From: Arenicola marina
Lineage: Eukaryota; Annelida; Polychaeta; Arenicolidae
NCBI GenBank assembly: GCA_964019135.1
Contig: OZ025248.1
Location: 71,368,119-71,432,118, forward strand
DNA length: 64,000 nt
Reading direction: 5' to 3'
Notes under the pieces: generated by a model
What the model was told of the DNA's origin: nothing
Databases searched by the model: none
Seen by the model: the letters and a program-made list of their open reading frames with translations, nothing else
Shown: positions 36,359 through 48,851 of the stretch, piece by piece
Layout of the letters: every line of letters begins with the position of its first letter
How positions within the stretch are numbered: position 1 is the first letter of the stretch
Made by a program: the position numbers and the translations under genes

Positions 36359-36472
36359 TGGTTTCACAAATCGCCCCGGTGTAGCCTGCAGCGCACTGAC
36401 ATGAGAACCCGTTGACCAGACTGGTGCAGTCTCCGCCATTTAGACATGGATTGTCGTCGCATTCGTCCATGC
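36359..36472 (-). CDS. EGF exon E36 (T)
   Basis: GGDCTSL (Val to Asp before the third Cys), GFSCQC. Confidence 0.85.
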
Positions 36473-36656
36473 CTGAAAAGAGGGGAAGATGTGACTTCTA
36501 ACGTCTAAAATAGGGACTGGTGCACATCTCTTCATTTTAGTTTTAAATTATGGTTACGTTAAATAATCTTTATTACCAGCATAATCATCGTTTAATAAGA
36601 TATTGGGTTCGACAGATGAATTATTGTTCTCTATTTTGTGTTGACGCGATACTGAC

Positions 36657-36770
36657 TGGTTTCACAAATCGCCCCAGTGTAGCCTGCAGCGCATAAGCAT
36701 AAATATCCGTTGACCAGACTGGTGCAGACTCCGCCATTTAGACATGGGTTGTCGTCGCATTCGTCCATGC
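36657..36770 (-). CDS. EGF exon E37 (P)
   Basis: GYLCLC. Follows a T exon where the 2,711-bp unit would have R, so a rearrangement lies here. Confidence 0.85.
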
Positions 36771-36954
36771 CTGAAAAGAAGGGAAGATGTGACTCTCTAA
36801 CGTCTAAAATAGGAACTGGTGCACATCTCTTCATTTAAATTTAAATTATAGTTACGTTTGATAATCTTTATTACCAGTATAAGTAACTGTTAATGAGATA
36901 TTGGATTCGAGAGATGATTTATTGTTCTCTATTTTGAGTTGACTCGATACTGAC

Positions 36955-37068
36955 TGGTTTCACAAATTGCCCCAGTGTAGCCTGCAGCGCATAGGCATGA
37001 ATATCCGTTGACCAGACTGGTGCAGACTCCGCCATTTAGACATTGATTGTCGTCGCATTCGTCCATGC
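36955..37068 (-). CDS. EGF exon E38 (Q)
   Basis: DDNQC. Confidence 0.85.
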
Positions 37069-37449
37069 CTGAAAAGAGGGGAGGATGTGACTCCTTAACG
37101 TCCAACATAGGTAAAGGTACTCATCTCTTAATTTTATTGACTGGGACAGAAGCCAAGTCTTGGTGCCTCATAGCCTAAAATGTTAGTTACGTTAGTTAAT
37201 CTCTATTACCAGGATAATCATCGTGTAATAAGATATTGGCTTCGAGAGATGATTTATTATCATTCTCTTTTTTTTAGTTGATTCTTCTAGCTTTTAGTGA
37301 CTGGGACAGAAGCAAAGTATTGGTGCCTCGTAACCTAAATTGGTAGTTACGTTGGTTCATCCTTATTACCAGCATAATCATCGTTTAATAAGATATCGGG
37401 TTCGAGAGATGAATTATTGTTCTCTATTTTGAGTTGATTCGATACTGAC

Positions 37450-37563
37450 TGGTTTCACAAATCGCCCCAGTGTAGCCTGCAGCGCATAGGCATAAATATC
37501 CGTTGACCAGACTGGTGCAGACTCCGCCATTTAGACATGGGTTGTCGTCGCATTCGTCCATGC
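37450..37563 (-). CDS. EGF exon E39 (P)
   Basis: GYLCLC. The donor-side intron differs from other P exons (GTCAGTATCGAATC). Confidence 0.85.
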
Positions 37564-37747
37564 CTGAAAAGAGGGGAAGATGTGACTCTCTAACGTCTAA
37601 AATAGGGACTGGTGCATATCTCGTCATTTTATTTTAAATGTAATTTACGTTAGATAATCTTTATTACCAGTATAAGTATTGTTAAAAAAAGATATTAGAT
37701 TCGAGAGATGATTTATTGTTCTCTATTTAAGTTGACTCGATACTGAC

Positions 37748-37861
37748 TGGTTTCACAAATCGCCCCAGTGTAGCCTGCAGCGCACAGGCATGAATATCCG
37801 TTGACCAGACTAGTGCAGACTCCGCCATTTAGACATGGATTGTCGTCGCATTCATCCATGC
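37748..37861 (-). CDS. EGF exon E40 (R)
   Basis: Consensus DDNPC/GYSC. Confidence 0.85.
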
Positions 37862-38240
37862 CTGAAAGTAGGAGAAGATGTGACTCTTTAACATCCAACA
37901 TAGGGAAATGTACTCATCTCTCACTTTTAATGACTGAGACAGAAGCAAAGTCATGGTGCCTCGTAACCTCACATGCTAGTTACTTTAGATAATCTTTATT
38001 ACCAGGATAATCATCGTTTAATAAGATATTGGCTTCGAGAGATGATTTATTATCATTCTCCTTTTTTAGGTGATTCTTCTAACCATTAATGACTGGGACA
38101 GAAGCAAAGTCTTGGTGCCTCGTAACCTAAATTGATAGTTACGCTGGTTCATCCTTATTACCAGCATAATCATCGTTTAATAAGATATTGGTATCGAGAG
38201 ATGATTTATTGTTCTCTATTTAAGTTGACTCGATACTGAC

Positions 38241-38354
38241 TGGTTTCACAAATCGCCCCAGTGTAGCCTGCAGCGCACTGACATGAGAACCCGTTGACCA
38301 GACTGGTGCAGACTCCGCCATTTAGACATGGATTGTCGTCACATTCGTCCATGC
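38241..38354 (-). CDS. EGF exon E41 (S)
   Basis: GFSCQC with an R-like donor-side intron: a hybrid unit. Confidence 0.85.
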
Positions 38355-38735
38355 CTGGAAAGAGGGGAAGATGTGACTCTTTAACGTCCAGCATAGGGAA
38401 AGGTACTCATCTCCTTATTTTATTGACTGGATCAGAAGCAAATCCTTGGTGCCTGTCAGCCTAAAATGTTAGTTTCGTTAGATAAATTTTATGACCAGTA
38501 TAATCATCGTTTAATAAGATATTGGCTTCGAGAGATGATTTATTATCATTCTCTTTTTTTTAGTTGATTCTTCTAGCTTTTAGTGACTGGGACAGAAGCA
38601 AAGTATTGGTGCCTCGTAACCTAAATTGATAGTTACGTTGGTTCATCCTTATTACCAGCATAATCATCGTTCAATAAGATATTGGGTTCGACAGATGAAT
38701 TATTGTTCTCTATTTTGTGTTGACTCGATACTGAC

Positions 38736-38849
38736 TGGTTTCACAAATCGCCCCAGTGTAGCCTGCAGCGCATAGGCATAAATATCCGTTGACCAGACTG
38801 GTGCAGACTCCGCCATTTAGACATGGGTTGTCGTCGTATTCGTCCATGC
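38736..38849 (-). CDS. EGF exon E42 (P), first Cys lost
   Basis: MDEYDDN: TGC to TAC removes cysteine 1, so the C1-C3 disulphide cannot form. Splice sites are intact. Confidence 0.85.
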
Positions 38850-39033
38850 CTGAAAAGAAGGGAAGATGTGACTCTCTAACGTCTAAAATAGGAACTGGTG
38901 CACATCTCTTCATTTAAATTTAAATTATAGTTACGTTAGATAATCTTTATTACCAGTATAAGTATCTGTTAATAAGATATTGGATTCGAGAGATGATTTA
39001 TTGTTCTCTATTTTGAGTTGACTCGATACTGAC

Positions 39034-39147
39034 TGGTTTCACAAATTGCCCCAGTGTAGCCTGCAGCGCATAGGCATGAATATCCGTTGACCAGACTGGT
39101 GCAGACTCCGCCATTTAGACATTGATTGTCGTCGCATTCGTCCATGC
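39034..39147 (-). CDS. EGF exon E43 (Q)
   Basis: DDNQC. Confidence 0.85.
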
Positions 39148-39528
39148 CTGAAAAGAGGGGAGGATGTGACTCTTTAACGTCCAACATAGGTAAAGGTACT
39201 CATCTCTTAATTTTATTGACTGGGACAGCAGCAAAGTCTTGGTGCCTCATAGCCTAAAATGTTAGTTGCGTTAGTTAATCTCTATTACCAGGATAATCAT
39301 CGTGTAATAAGATATTGGCTTCGAGAGATGATTTATTATCATTCTCTTTTTTTTAGTTGATTCTTCTAGCTTTTAGTGACTGGGACAGAAGCAAAGTATT
39401 GGTGCCTCGTAACCTAAATTGATAGTTACGTTGGTTCATCCTTATTACCAGCATAATCATCGTTTAATAAGATATTGGGTTCGACAGATGAATTATTGTT
39501 CTCTATTTTGTGTTGACTCGATACTGAC

Positions 39529-39642
39529 TGGTTTCACAAATCGCCCCAGTGTAGCCTGCAGCGCATAGGCATAAATATCCGTTGACCAGACTGGTGCAGA
39601 CTCCGCCATTTAGACATGGGTTGTCGTCGCATTCGTCCATGC
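39529..39642 (-). CDS. EGF exon E44 (P)
   Basis: GYLCLC. Confidence 0.85.
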
Positions 39643-39826
39643 CTGAAAAGAAGGGAAGATGTGACTCTCTAACGTCTAAAATAGGAACTGGTGCACATCT
39701 CTTCATTTAAATTTAAATTATAGTTACGTTAGATAATCTTTATTACCAGTATAAGTATCTGTTAATAAGATATTGGATTCGAGAGATGATTTATTGTTCT
39801 CTATTTTGAGTTGACTCGATACTGAC

Positions 39827-39940
39827 TGGTTTCACAAATTGCCCCAGTGTAGCCTGCAGCGCATAGGCATGAATATCCGTTGACCAGACTGGTGCAGACT
39901 CCGCCATTTAGACATTGATTGTCGTCGCATTCGTCCATGC
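39827..39940 (-). CDS. EGF exon E45 (Q)
   Basis: DDNQC. Acceptor tract CTCTCTTTTCAG. Confidence 0.85.
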
Positions 39941-40320
39941 CTGAAAAGAGAGGAGGATGTGACTCTTTAACGTCCAACATAGGTAAAGGTACTCATCTCT
40001 TAATTTTATTGACTGGGACAGCAGCAAAATCTTGGTGCCTCATAGCCTAAAATGTTAGTTGCGTTAGTTAATCTCTATTACCAGGATAATCATCGTGTAA
40101 TAAGATATTGGCTTCGAGAGATGATTTATTATCATTCTCTTTTTTTAGTTGATTCTTCTAGCTTTTAGTGACTGGGACAGAAGCAAAGTATTGGTGCCTC
40201 GTAACCTAAATTGGTAGTTACGTTGGTTCATCCTTATTACCAGCATAATCATCGTTTAATAAGATATTGGGTTCGACAGATGAATTATTGTTCTCTATTT
40301 TGTGTTGACTCGATACTGAC

Positions 40321-40434
40321 TGGTTTCACAAATCGCCCCAGTGTAGCCTGCAGCGCATAAGCATAAATATCCGTTGACCAGACTGGTGCAGACTCCGCCA
40401 TTTAGACATGGGTTGTCGCCGCATTCGTCCATGC
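40321..40434 (-). CDS. EGF exon E46 (P)
   Basis: DECGDN (Asp to Gly), GYLCLC. Confidence 0.85.
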
Positions 40435-40618
40435 CTGAAAAGAAGGGAAGATGTGACTCTCTAACGTCTAAAATAGGAACTGGTGCACATCTCTTCATTT
40501 AAATTTAAATTATAGTTACGTTTGATAATCTTTATTACCAGTATAAGTATCTGTTAATGAGATATTGGATTCGAGAGATGATTTATTGTTCTCTATTTTG
40601 AGTTGACTCGATACTGAC

Positions 40619-40732
40619 TGGTTTCACAAATTGCCCCAGTGTAGCCTGCAGCGCATAGGCATGAATATCCGTTGACCAGACTGGTGCAGACTCCGCCATT
40701 TAGACATTGATTGTCGTCGCATTCGTCCATGC
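40619..40732 (-). CDS. EGF exon E47 (Q)
   Basis: DDNQC. Confidence 0.85.
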
Positions 40733-41113
40733 CTGAAAAGAGGGGAGGATGTGACTCTTTAACGTCCAACATAGGTAAAGGTACTCATCTCTTAATTTTA
40801 TTGACTGGGACAGAAGCCAAGTCTTGGTGCCTCATAGCCTAAAATGTTAGTTACGTTAGTTAATCTCTATTACCAGGATAATCATCGTGTAATAAGATAT
40901 TGGCTTCGAGAGATGATTTATTATCATTCTCTTTTTTTTAGTTGATTCTTCTAGCTTTTAGTGACTGGGACAGAAGCAAAGTATTGGTGCCTCGTAACCT
41001 AAATTGGTAGTTACGTTGGTTCATCCTTATTACCAGCATAATCATCGTTTAATAAGATATCGGGTTCGAGAGATGAATTATTGTTCTCTATTTTGAGTTG
41101 ATTCGATACTGAC

Positions 41114-41227
41114 TGGTTTCACAAATCGCCCCAGTGTAGCCTGCAGCGCATAGGCATAAATATCCGTTGACCAGACTGGTGCAGACTCCGCCATTTAGAC
41201 ATGGGTTGTCGTCGCATTCGTCCATGC
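41114..41227 (-). CDS. EGF exon E48 (P)
   Basis: GYLCLC, intron type as E39. Confidence 0.85.
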
Positions 41228-41411
41228 CTGAAAAGAGGGGAAGATGTGACTCTCTAACGTCTAAAATAGGGACTGGTGCATATCTCGTCATTTTATTTTA
41301 AATGTAATTTACGTTAGATAATCTTTATTACCAGTATAAGTATTGTTAAAAAAAGATATTAGATTCGAGAGATGATTTATTGTCCTCTATTTAAGTTGAC
41401 TCGATACTGAC

Positions 41412-41525
41412 TGGTTTCACAAATCGCCCCAGTGTAGCCTGCAGCGCACAGGCATGAATATCCGTTGACCAGACTGGTGCAGACTCCGCCATTTAGACAT
41501 GGGTTGTCGTCGCATTCGTCCATGC
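41412..41525 (-). CDS. EGF exon E49 (R/P hybrid)
   Basis: R-type donor side joined to a P-type acceptor side (CTTCTTTTCAG), a visible crossover product. Confidence 0.85.
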
Positions 41526-41709
41526 CTGAAAAGAAGGGAAGATGTGACTCTCTAACGTCTAAAATAGGAACTGGTGCACATCTCTTCATTTAAATTTAAA
41601 TTATAGTTACGTTTGATAATCTTTTTTACCAGTATAAGTATCTGTTAATGAGATATTGGATTCGAGAGATGATTTATTGTTCTCTATTTTGAGTTGACTC
41701 GATACTGAC

Positions 41710-41823
41710 TGGTTTCACAAATTGCCCCAGTGTAGCCTGCAGCGCATAGGCATGAATATCCGTTGACCAGACTGGTGCAGACTCCGCCATTTAGACATTG
41801 ATTGTCGTCGCATTCGTCCATGC
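41710..41823 (-). CDS. EGF exon E50 (Q)
   Basis: DDNQC. Confidence 0.85.
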
Positions 41824-42180
41824 CTGAAAAGAGGGGAGGATGTGACTCTTTAACGTCCAACATAGGTAAAGGTACTCATCTCTTAATTTTATTGACTGGG
41901 ACAGAAGCCAAGTCTTGGTGCCTCATAGCCTAAAATGTTAGTTACGTTAGTTAATCTCTATTACCAGGATAATCATCGTGTAATAAGATATTGGCTTCGA
42001 GAGATGATTTATTATCATTCTCTTTTTTTTAGTTGATTCTTTAGCTTTTAGTGACTGGGACAGAAGCAAAGTATTGGTGCCTCGTAACCTAAATTGGTAG
42101 TTACGTTGGTTCATCCTTATTACCAGCATAATCATCGTTTAATAAGATATCGGGTTCGAGAGATGAATTATTGTTCTCTA

Positions 42181-42387
<207 letters not shown>

Positions 42388-42501
42388 TTAAATGTAATTT
42401 ACGTTAGATAATGTTTATTACCAGTATAAGTATTGTTAAAAAAAGATATTAGATTCGAGAGATGATTTATTGTTCTCTATTTAAGTTGACTCGATACTGA
42501 C

Positions 42502-42615
42502 TGGTTTCACAAATCGCCCCAGTGTAGCCTGCAGCGCACAGGCATGAATATCCGTTGACCAGACTGGTGCAGACTCCGCCATTTAGACATTGATTGTCGT
42601 CGCATTCGTCCATGC
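42502..42615 (-). CDS. EGF exon E52 (R/Q hybrid)
   Basis: R-type donor side, Q-type DDNQC. The right-most of the 114-nt near-identical exons. Confidence 0.85.
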
Positions 42616-42860
42616 CTGAAAAGAGGGGAGGATGTGACTCCTTAACGTCCAACATCCAACGTCCTTTAACTCATACATAGGGAAAGGTACTCGTCTCTCA
42701 ATTTTGGTGACTGCGACAGAAGCAAAGTCATGGTGCCCCTGTAACCTAAAATTAAAATTACGTTAGATAATCTTCATTCCCAAGATAATCATCGTTTAAT
42801 AAGATATTGGGTTCGAGAGATGACTTATTATTCTCTACTTTTAGTTGATTTGATAATGAC

Positions 42861-42955
42861 TGGTTTTAAAAATCGCCCCCTTGTAGACTGCAGCGCACAG
42901 ACATGAGAACCCGCTGACCAGACTAATGCAGACTCCGCCATGGTGACATGGATTG
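42861..42955 (-). pseudogene. dead EGF exon D1
   Basis: Retains CHHGGVC and GFSCLCAAVYKGAIFKT-like residues: cysteine 6 is now Phe, and the acceptor and first loop are lost where the minisatellite begins. Confidence 0.75.
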
Positions 42956-44072
42956 TCTCTACCCTCGAAAACTGAGGGTCTCTTCCATCCCTTAACTTGG
43001 GGTACTGTCCCAACTTGGGTGTCTCCGTTTGCCTAATTTTGGATGTCTCCCTTCCCTTTAGTTCGGTGTCGACTCTCGCCTAAATTAGGTGTTTCCCCTC
43101 ACCTAACTTTAAGTGTATACCCTCTTCAAACTTTGGGCGTCCTTCCTCCCCTAACTTGGGGTGTCTCTCCTTCCCTGACTTGGGAGTCTACCCTCCCTGC
43201 CCTAACTTGGGGTGGCTCCGCTTGCCTAACTTGGGGTGTCGCCACTCCCCTAACTTAGGTGTTTCCCCTCCCCTAACTTTAAGTGTATCCCCTCCTCACA
43301 CTTTGGGCGTCTCTCTTCCCCTAACTTGGGGTGTCTCTCCTTCCCTAACATGGGTGTCTCCCCTCCCTACTTTAACTTGGGTGTCTTTCCTGCCCTAATT
43401 TAGTGTCTCCCCTCCCCTAACTTTGATGTCTTCTCTCCCTAACTTAGGGTCTCTCCCCACCCAAAACTTAGGGTCCCTTCCATCTCTTAACTTGGGGTAC
43501 AACCCCAACTTAGGGTGTCTCCCCTCTCTCTACTTGGGATATCTCCGCTTGCCTGACTTGGGGTGTCTTCCCTCCCCTAACTTATGGTGTCCCCCCTCCC
43601 CTAACGTTCGGTGTCTGCTCTCCCATAACTTCGCGGGTCTCCCCTACTCCAAAACTGTTCTTCTTCCTTCAAATTGATAGGGTTCTTCTCTGTAGTAGCG
43701 CAATGACCTGTCAACCACGCGGTAATGCAATTATAAAGACTGCGTTAAACTTGTTATACAGTTTATATTGGAGCATTGACCTTCAACCACGCGGTAATAT
43801 ACTAATATAGACGTTACAAAACTGAAGTAGTTGTCTGCTTCATTTCTGTGAGTGCACCATCATATTTGTTTAATGTTCTGGGAAGGTTCGCTCGTAATAT
43901 TAAAAAAAACATTGTCCGAATGTTTTCCGAATATTCCGCCAATGTTCCCGGAATATTACCAAACAACATTCCCCGAATATTAAGAAAAGTTTCCTGAAAA
44001 ACATTCCCGGAATGTTTTTTGGTAATGCTGCCGTAACATTGGCGGAATATTCGGAGAGTATTATTTTGTTAC

Positions 44073-44198
44073 CTGGGTAGTCACTGATTTCACAAGTCGT
44101 CCCAGTGTAGCCTGCAGCGCACTGACATGAGAACCCGTTGACCAGACTGGTGCAGACTGCGCCATTTAGACACGGGTTGTCGTCGCATTCATCCATGC
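44073..44198 (-). CDS. EGF exon E53, 126-nt type
   Basis: [26 protein letters not shown]...TCEISDYPG. It runs four codons past the usual donor to CCCAG|GTAACA and is still phase 1-1. Acceptor CTTTAAG. Confidence 0.85.
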
Positions 44199-44407
44199 CT
44201 TAAAGGAGGAGAAGATGTGACCTTTTAACATCATAACTCATCTCTCAATTTTGGTGCCTTCGACAGAAGCAAAGTCATGGTGCCCCTGTAACCTAAAATT
44301 AAAATTACGTTAGATAATCTTCATTACCAAGATAATCATCGTTTAATGAGATATTGGGTTCGAGAGATGACTTATTATTCTCTATTTTTAGTTGATTTGA
44401 TACTGAC

Positions 44408-44502
44408 TGGTTTTAAAAATCGCCCCCGTGTAGACTGCAGCGCACAGACATGAGAACCCGTCGACCAGACTAGTGCAGACTCCGCCATGGTGACATGGAT
44501 TG
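44408..44502 (-). pseudogene. dead EGF exon D2
   Basis: Same lesions as D1 (no cysteine 6, no acceptor). Confidence 0.75.
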
Positions 44503-45620
44503 CCTCTCCCCTCGAAAACTTAGGGTTTCGTTCATCCCTTAACTTGGGGTACTGCCCCAATTTAGGGTGTCTCCGTTTGCCTAATTTTGGATGTCTCCCT
44601 TGCCTTAAATTACGTGTCGACTCTCGCCTAAACTAGGTGTTTCCCCTCACCTAACTTTAAGTGTATCCCCTCTTCAAACTTTGGGCGTCTCTCCTCCCCT
44701 AACTTGGGGTGTCTCTCCTTCCCTGACTTGGGAGTCTACCCTCCCTGCCCTAACTTGGGGTGGCTCCGCTTGCCTAACTTGGGGTGTCGCCACTCCCCTA
44801 ACTTAGGTGTTTCCCTTCCCCTAACCTTAAGTGTATCCCCTCCTCACACTTTGGGCGTCTGTCTTCCCCTAACTTGGGGTGTCTCTCCTTCCCTAACATG
44901 GGTGTCTCCCCTCCCTACTTTAACTTGGGTGTCTTTCCTGCCCTAATTTAGTGTCTCCCCTCCCCTAACTTCGATGTCTTCTCTCCCTAACTTAGGGTCT
45001 CTCCCCACCCAAAACTTAGGGTCTCTTCCATCTCTTAACTTGGGGTACAACCCCAACTTAGGGTGTCTCCCCTCTCTCTACTTGGGCTATCTCCGCTTGC
45101 CTGACTTGGGGTGTCTTCCCTCCCCTAACTTATGGTGTCTCCCCTCCCCTAACGTTCGGTGTCTGCTCTCCCATAACTTCGCGGGTCTCCCCTACTCCAA
45201 AACTGTTCTTCTTCCTTCAAATTGATAGGGTTCTTCTCTGTAGTAGCGCAATGACCTGTCAACCACGCGGTAATGCAATTATAAAGACTGCGTTAAACTT
45301 GTTATACAGTTTATATTGGAGCATTGACCTTCAACCACGCGGTAATATACTAATATAGACGTTACAAAACTGAAGTAGTTGTCTGCTTCATTTCTGTGAG
45401 TGCACCATCATATTTGTTTAATGTTCTGGGAAGGTTCGCTCGTAATATTAAAAAAAACATTGTCCGAATGTTTTCCGAATATTCCGCCAATGTTCCCGGA
45501 ATATTACCAAACAACATTCCCCGAATATTAAGAAAACTTTCCTGAAAAACATTCCCGGAATGTTTTTTGGTAATACTGCCGTAACATTGACGGAATATTC
45601 GGAGAGTATTATTTTGTTAC

Positions 45621-45746
45621 CTGGGTAGTCACTGATTTCACAAGTCGTCCCAGTGTAGCCTGCAGCGCACTGACATGAGAACCCGTTGACCAGACTGGTG
45701 CAGACTGCGCCATTTAGACATGGGTTGTCGTCGCATTCATCCATGC
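45621..45746 (-). CDS. EGF exon E54, 126-nt type
   Basis: As E53. Donor CAG|GTAACA intact; the neighbouring hairpin has one arm mismatch. Confidence 0.85.
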
Positions 45747-45967
45747 CTTAAAGGAGGAGAAGATGTGACCCTTTAACTCATACATAGGGAAAGGTACTCA
45801 TCTCTCAATTTCGGGGACTGCGACAGAAGCAAAGTCATGGTGCCCCTGTAACCTAAAATTAAAATTACGTTAGATAACCTTCATTCCCAAGATAATCATC
45901 GTTTAATAAGATATTGGGTTCGAGAGATGACTTATTATTCTCTATTTTTAGTTGATTTGATAATGAC

Positions 45968-46062
45968 TGGTTTGAAAAATCGCCCCCGTGTAGACTGCAG
46001 CGCACAGACATGAGAACACGCTGGCCAGACTAGTGCAGACTCCGCCATGGTGACATGGATTG
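45968..46062 (-). pseudogene. dead EGF exon D3
   Basis: Donor-side TTTGAAAAATCG variant; otherwise as D1. Confidence 0.75.
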
Positions 46063-47177
46063 TCTCTACCCTCGAAAACTGAGGGTCTCTTCCATCCTTA
46101 ACTTGGGGTACTGTCCCAACTTGGGTGTCTCCGTTTGCCTAATTTTGGATGTCTCCCTTCCCTTTAGTTAGGTGTCGACTCTCGCCTAAATTAGGTGTTT
46201 CCCCTCACCTAACTTTAAGTGTATACCCTCTTCAAACTTTGGGCGTCCTTCCTCCCCTAACTTGGGGTGTCTCTCCTTCCCTGACTTGGGAGTCTACCCT
46301 CCCTGCCCTAACTTGGGGTGGCTCCGCTTGCCTAACTTGGGGTGTCGCCACTCCCCTAACTTAGGTGTTTCCCCTCCCCTAACTTTAAGTGTATCCCCTC
46401 CTCACACTTTGGGCGTCTCTCTTCCCCTAACTTGGGGTGTCTCTCCTTCCCTAACATGGGTGTCTCCCCTCCCTACTTTAACTTGGGTGTCTTTCCTGCC
46501 CTAATTTAGTGTCTCCCCTCCCCTAACTTTGATGTCTTCTCTCCCTAACTTAGGGTCTCTCCCCACCCAAAACTTAGGGTCTCTTCCATCTCTTAACTTG
46601 GGGTACAACCCCAACTTAGGGTGTCTCCCCTCTCTCTACTTGGGATATCTCCGCTTGCCTGACTTGGGGTGTCTTCCCTCCCCTAACTTATGGTGTCCCC
46701 CCTCCCCTAACGTTCGGTGTCTGCTCTCCCATAACTTAGCGGTCTCCCCTACTCCAAAACTGTTCTTCTTCCTTCAAATTGATAGGGTTCTTCTCTGTAG
46801 TAGCGCAATGACCTGTCAACCACGCGGTAATGTAATTATAAAGACTGCGTTAAACTTGTTATACAGTTTATATTGGAGCATTGACCTTCAACCACGCGGT
46901 AATATACTAATATAGACGTTACAAAACTGAAGTAGTTGTCTGCTTCATTTCTGTGAGTGCACCATCATATTTGTTTAATGTTCTGGGAAGGTTCGCTCGT
47001 AATATTCAAGAAAACATTGTCCGAATGTTTTCCGAATATTCCGCCAATGTTCCCGGAATATTACCAAACAACATTCCCCGAATATTAAGAAAACTTTCCT
47101 GAAAAACATTCCCGGAATGTTTTTTGGTAATACTGCCGTAACATTGGCGGAATATTCGGAGAGTATTATTTTGTTAC

Positions 47178-47303
47178 CTGGGTAGTCACTGATTTCACAA
47201 GTCGTCCCAGTGTAGCCTGCAGCGCACTGACATGAGAACCCGTTGACCAGACTGGTGCAGACTGCGCCATTTAGACACGGGTTGTCGTCGCATTCATCCA
47301 TGC
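47178..47303 (-). CDS. EGF exon E55, 126-nt type
   Basis: Nearly identical to E53, exactly 3,105 bp away from it. Confidence 0.85.
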
Positions 47304-47512
47304 CTTAAAGGAGGAGAAGATGTGACCTTTTAACATCATAACTCATCTCTCAATTTTGGTGCCTTCGACAGAAGCAAAGTCATGGTGCCCCTGTAACCTA
47401 AAATTAAAATTACGTTAGATAATCTTCATTACCAAGATAATCATCGTTTAATGAGATAATGGGTTCGAGAGATGACTTATTATTCTCTATTTTTAGTTGA
47501 TTTGATACTGAC

Positions 47513-47607
47513 TGGTTGTAAAAATCGCCCCCGTGTAGACTGCAGCGCACAGACATGAGAACCCGTCGACCAGACTAGTGCAGACTCCGCCATGGTGACA
47601 TGGATTG
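47513..47607 (-). pseudogene. dead EGF exon D4
   Basis: As D2, with a TGGTTGTAAAAAT donor-side change. Confidence 0.75.
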
Positions 47608-48725
47608 CCTCTCCCCTCGAAAACTTAGGGTTTCGTTCATCCCTTAACTTGGGGTACTGCCCCAATTTAGGGTGTCTCCGTTTGCCTAATTTTGGATGTC
47701 TCCCTTGCCTTAAATTACGTGTCGACTCTCGCCTAAACTAGGTGTTTCCCCTCACCTAACTTTAAGTGTATCCCCTCTTCAAACTTTGGGCGTCTCTCCT
47801 CCCCTAACTTGGGGTGTCTCTCCTTCCCTGACTTGGGAGTCTACCCTCCCTGCCCTAACTTGGGGTGGCTCCGCTTGCCTAACTTGGGGTGTCGCCACTC
47901 CCCTAACTTAGGTGTTTCCCTTCCCCTAACTTTAAGTGTATCCCCTCCTCACACTTTGGGCGTCTGTCTTCCCCTAACTTGGGGTGTCTCTCCTTCCCTA
48001 ACATGGGTGTCTCCCCTCCCTACTTTAACTTGGGTGTCTTTCCTGCCCTAATTTAGTGTCTCCCCTCCCCTAACTTTGATGTCTTCTCTCCCTAACTTAG
48101 GGTCTCTCCCCACCCAAAACTTAGGGTCCCTTCCATCTCTTAACTTGGGGTACAACCCCAACTTAGGGTGTCTCCCCTCTCTCTACTTGGGATATCTCCG
48201 CTTGCCTGACTTGGGGTGTCTTCCCTCCCCTAACTTATGGTGTCCCCCCTCCCCTAACGTTCGGTGTCTGCTCTCCCATAACTTCGCGGGTCTCCCCTAC
48301 TCCAAAACTGTTCTTCTTCCTTCAAATTGATAGGGTTCTTCTCTGTAGTAGCGCAATGACCTGTCAACCACGCGGTAATGCAATTATAAAGACTGCGTTA
48401 AACTTGTTATACAGTTTATATTGGAGCATTGACCTTCAACCACGCGGTAATATACTAATATAGACGTTACAAAACTGAAGTAGTTGTCTGCTTCATTTCT
48501 GTGAGTGCACCATCATATTTGTTTAATGTTCTGGGAAGGTTCGCTCGTAATATTAAAAAAAACATTGTCCGAATGTTTTCCGAATATTCCGCCAATGTTC
48601 CCGGAATATTACCAAACAACATTCCCCGAATATTAAGAAAACTTTCCTGAAAAACATTCCCGGAATGTTTTTTGGTAATACTGCCGTAACATTGGCGGAA
48701 TATTCGGAGAGTATTATTTTGTTAC

Positions 48726-48851
48726 CTGGGTAGTCACTGATTTCACAAGTCGTCCCAGTGTAGCCTGCAGCGCACTGACATGAGAACCCGTTGACCAGAC
48801 TGGTGCAGACTGCGCCATTTAGACATGGGTTGTCGTCGCATTCATCCATGC
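48726..48851 (-). CDS. EGF exon E56, 126-nt type
   Basis: As E54, 3,105 bp away. Confidence 0.85.

Larger units (their letters stand above)
38736..41113. repeat. 793-bp P-Q exon-pair tandem repeat, three copies
   Basis: P exons at 38736, 39529, 40321 and 41114 are spaced 793, 792 and 793 bp, each with a Q exon 298 bp to its right. The same 793-bp pair also forms part of the 2,711-bp unit. Confidence 0.85.
42861..44198. repeat. composite 1.55-kb unit, copy 1
   Basis: Order on the plus strand: dead EGF exon (42861-42955), pyrimidine-rich minisatellite with CCCTAACTTGGGGTGTCTCC-like units (42960-43650), spacer with two CAACCACGCGGTAAT words, foldback hairpin (43927-44054), live EGF exon E53. 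Confidence 0.88.
44408..45746. repeat. composite 1.55-kb unit, copy 2
   Basis: Same order as copy 1; foldback at 45475-45602. It pairs with copies 4 and 6 (shared GTTTCGTTCATCCC and the CCTTAAATTACGTG variant) in a 3.1-kb alternation. Confidence 0.88.
45968..47303. repeat. composite 1.55-kb unit, copy 3
   Basis: Foldback at 47032-47159. It belongs to the copy 1/3/5 subfamily (CTCGAAAACTGAGGG and CCCTTTAGTTAGG). Confidence 0.88.
47513..48851. repeat. composite 1.55-kb unit, copy 4
   Basis: Foldback at 48580-48707. Copy 2 subfamily. Confidence 0.88.

Noticed and set aside
43156-43398. Leu/Pro/Ser repeat frames over the pyrimidine-rich blocks (and copies to 51472)
   Set aside because: Low-complexity readings of the intronic minisatellite, repeated because the units are duplicated.
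43000-43650. Telomere-like CCCTAA repeats
   Set aside because: CCCTAA occurs once per ~22-24-bp unit and never in tandem with itself, and the block lies inside introns.
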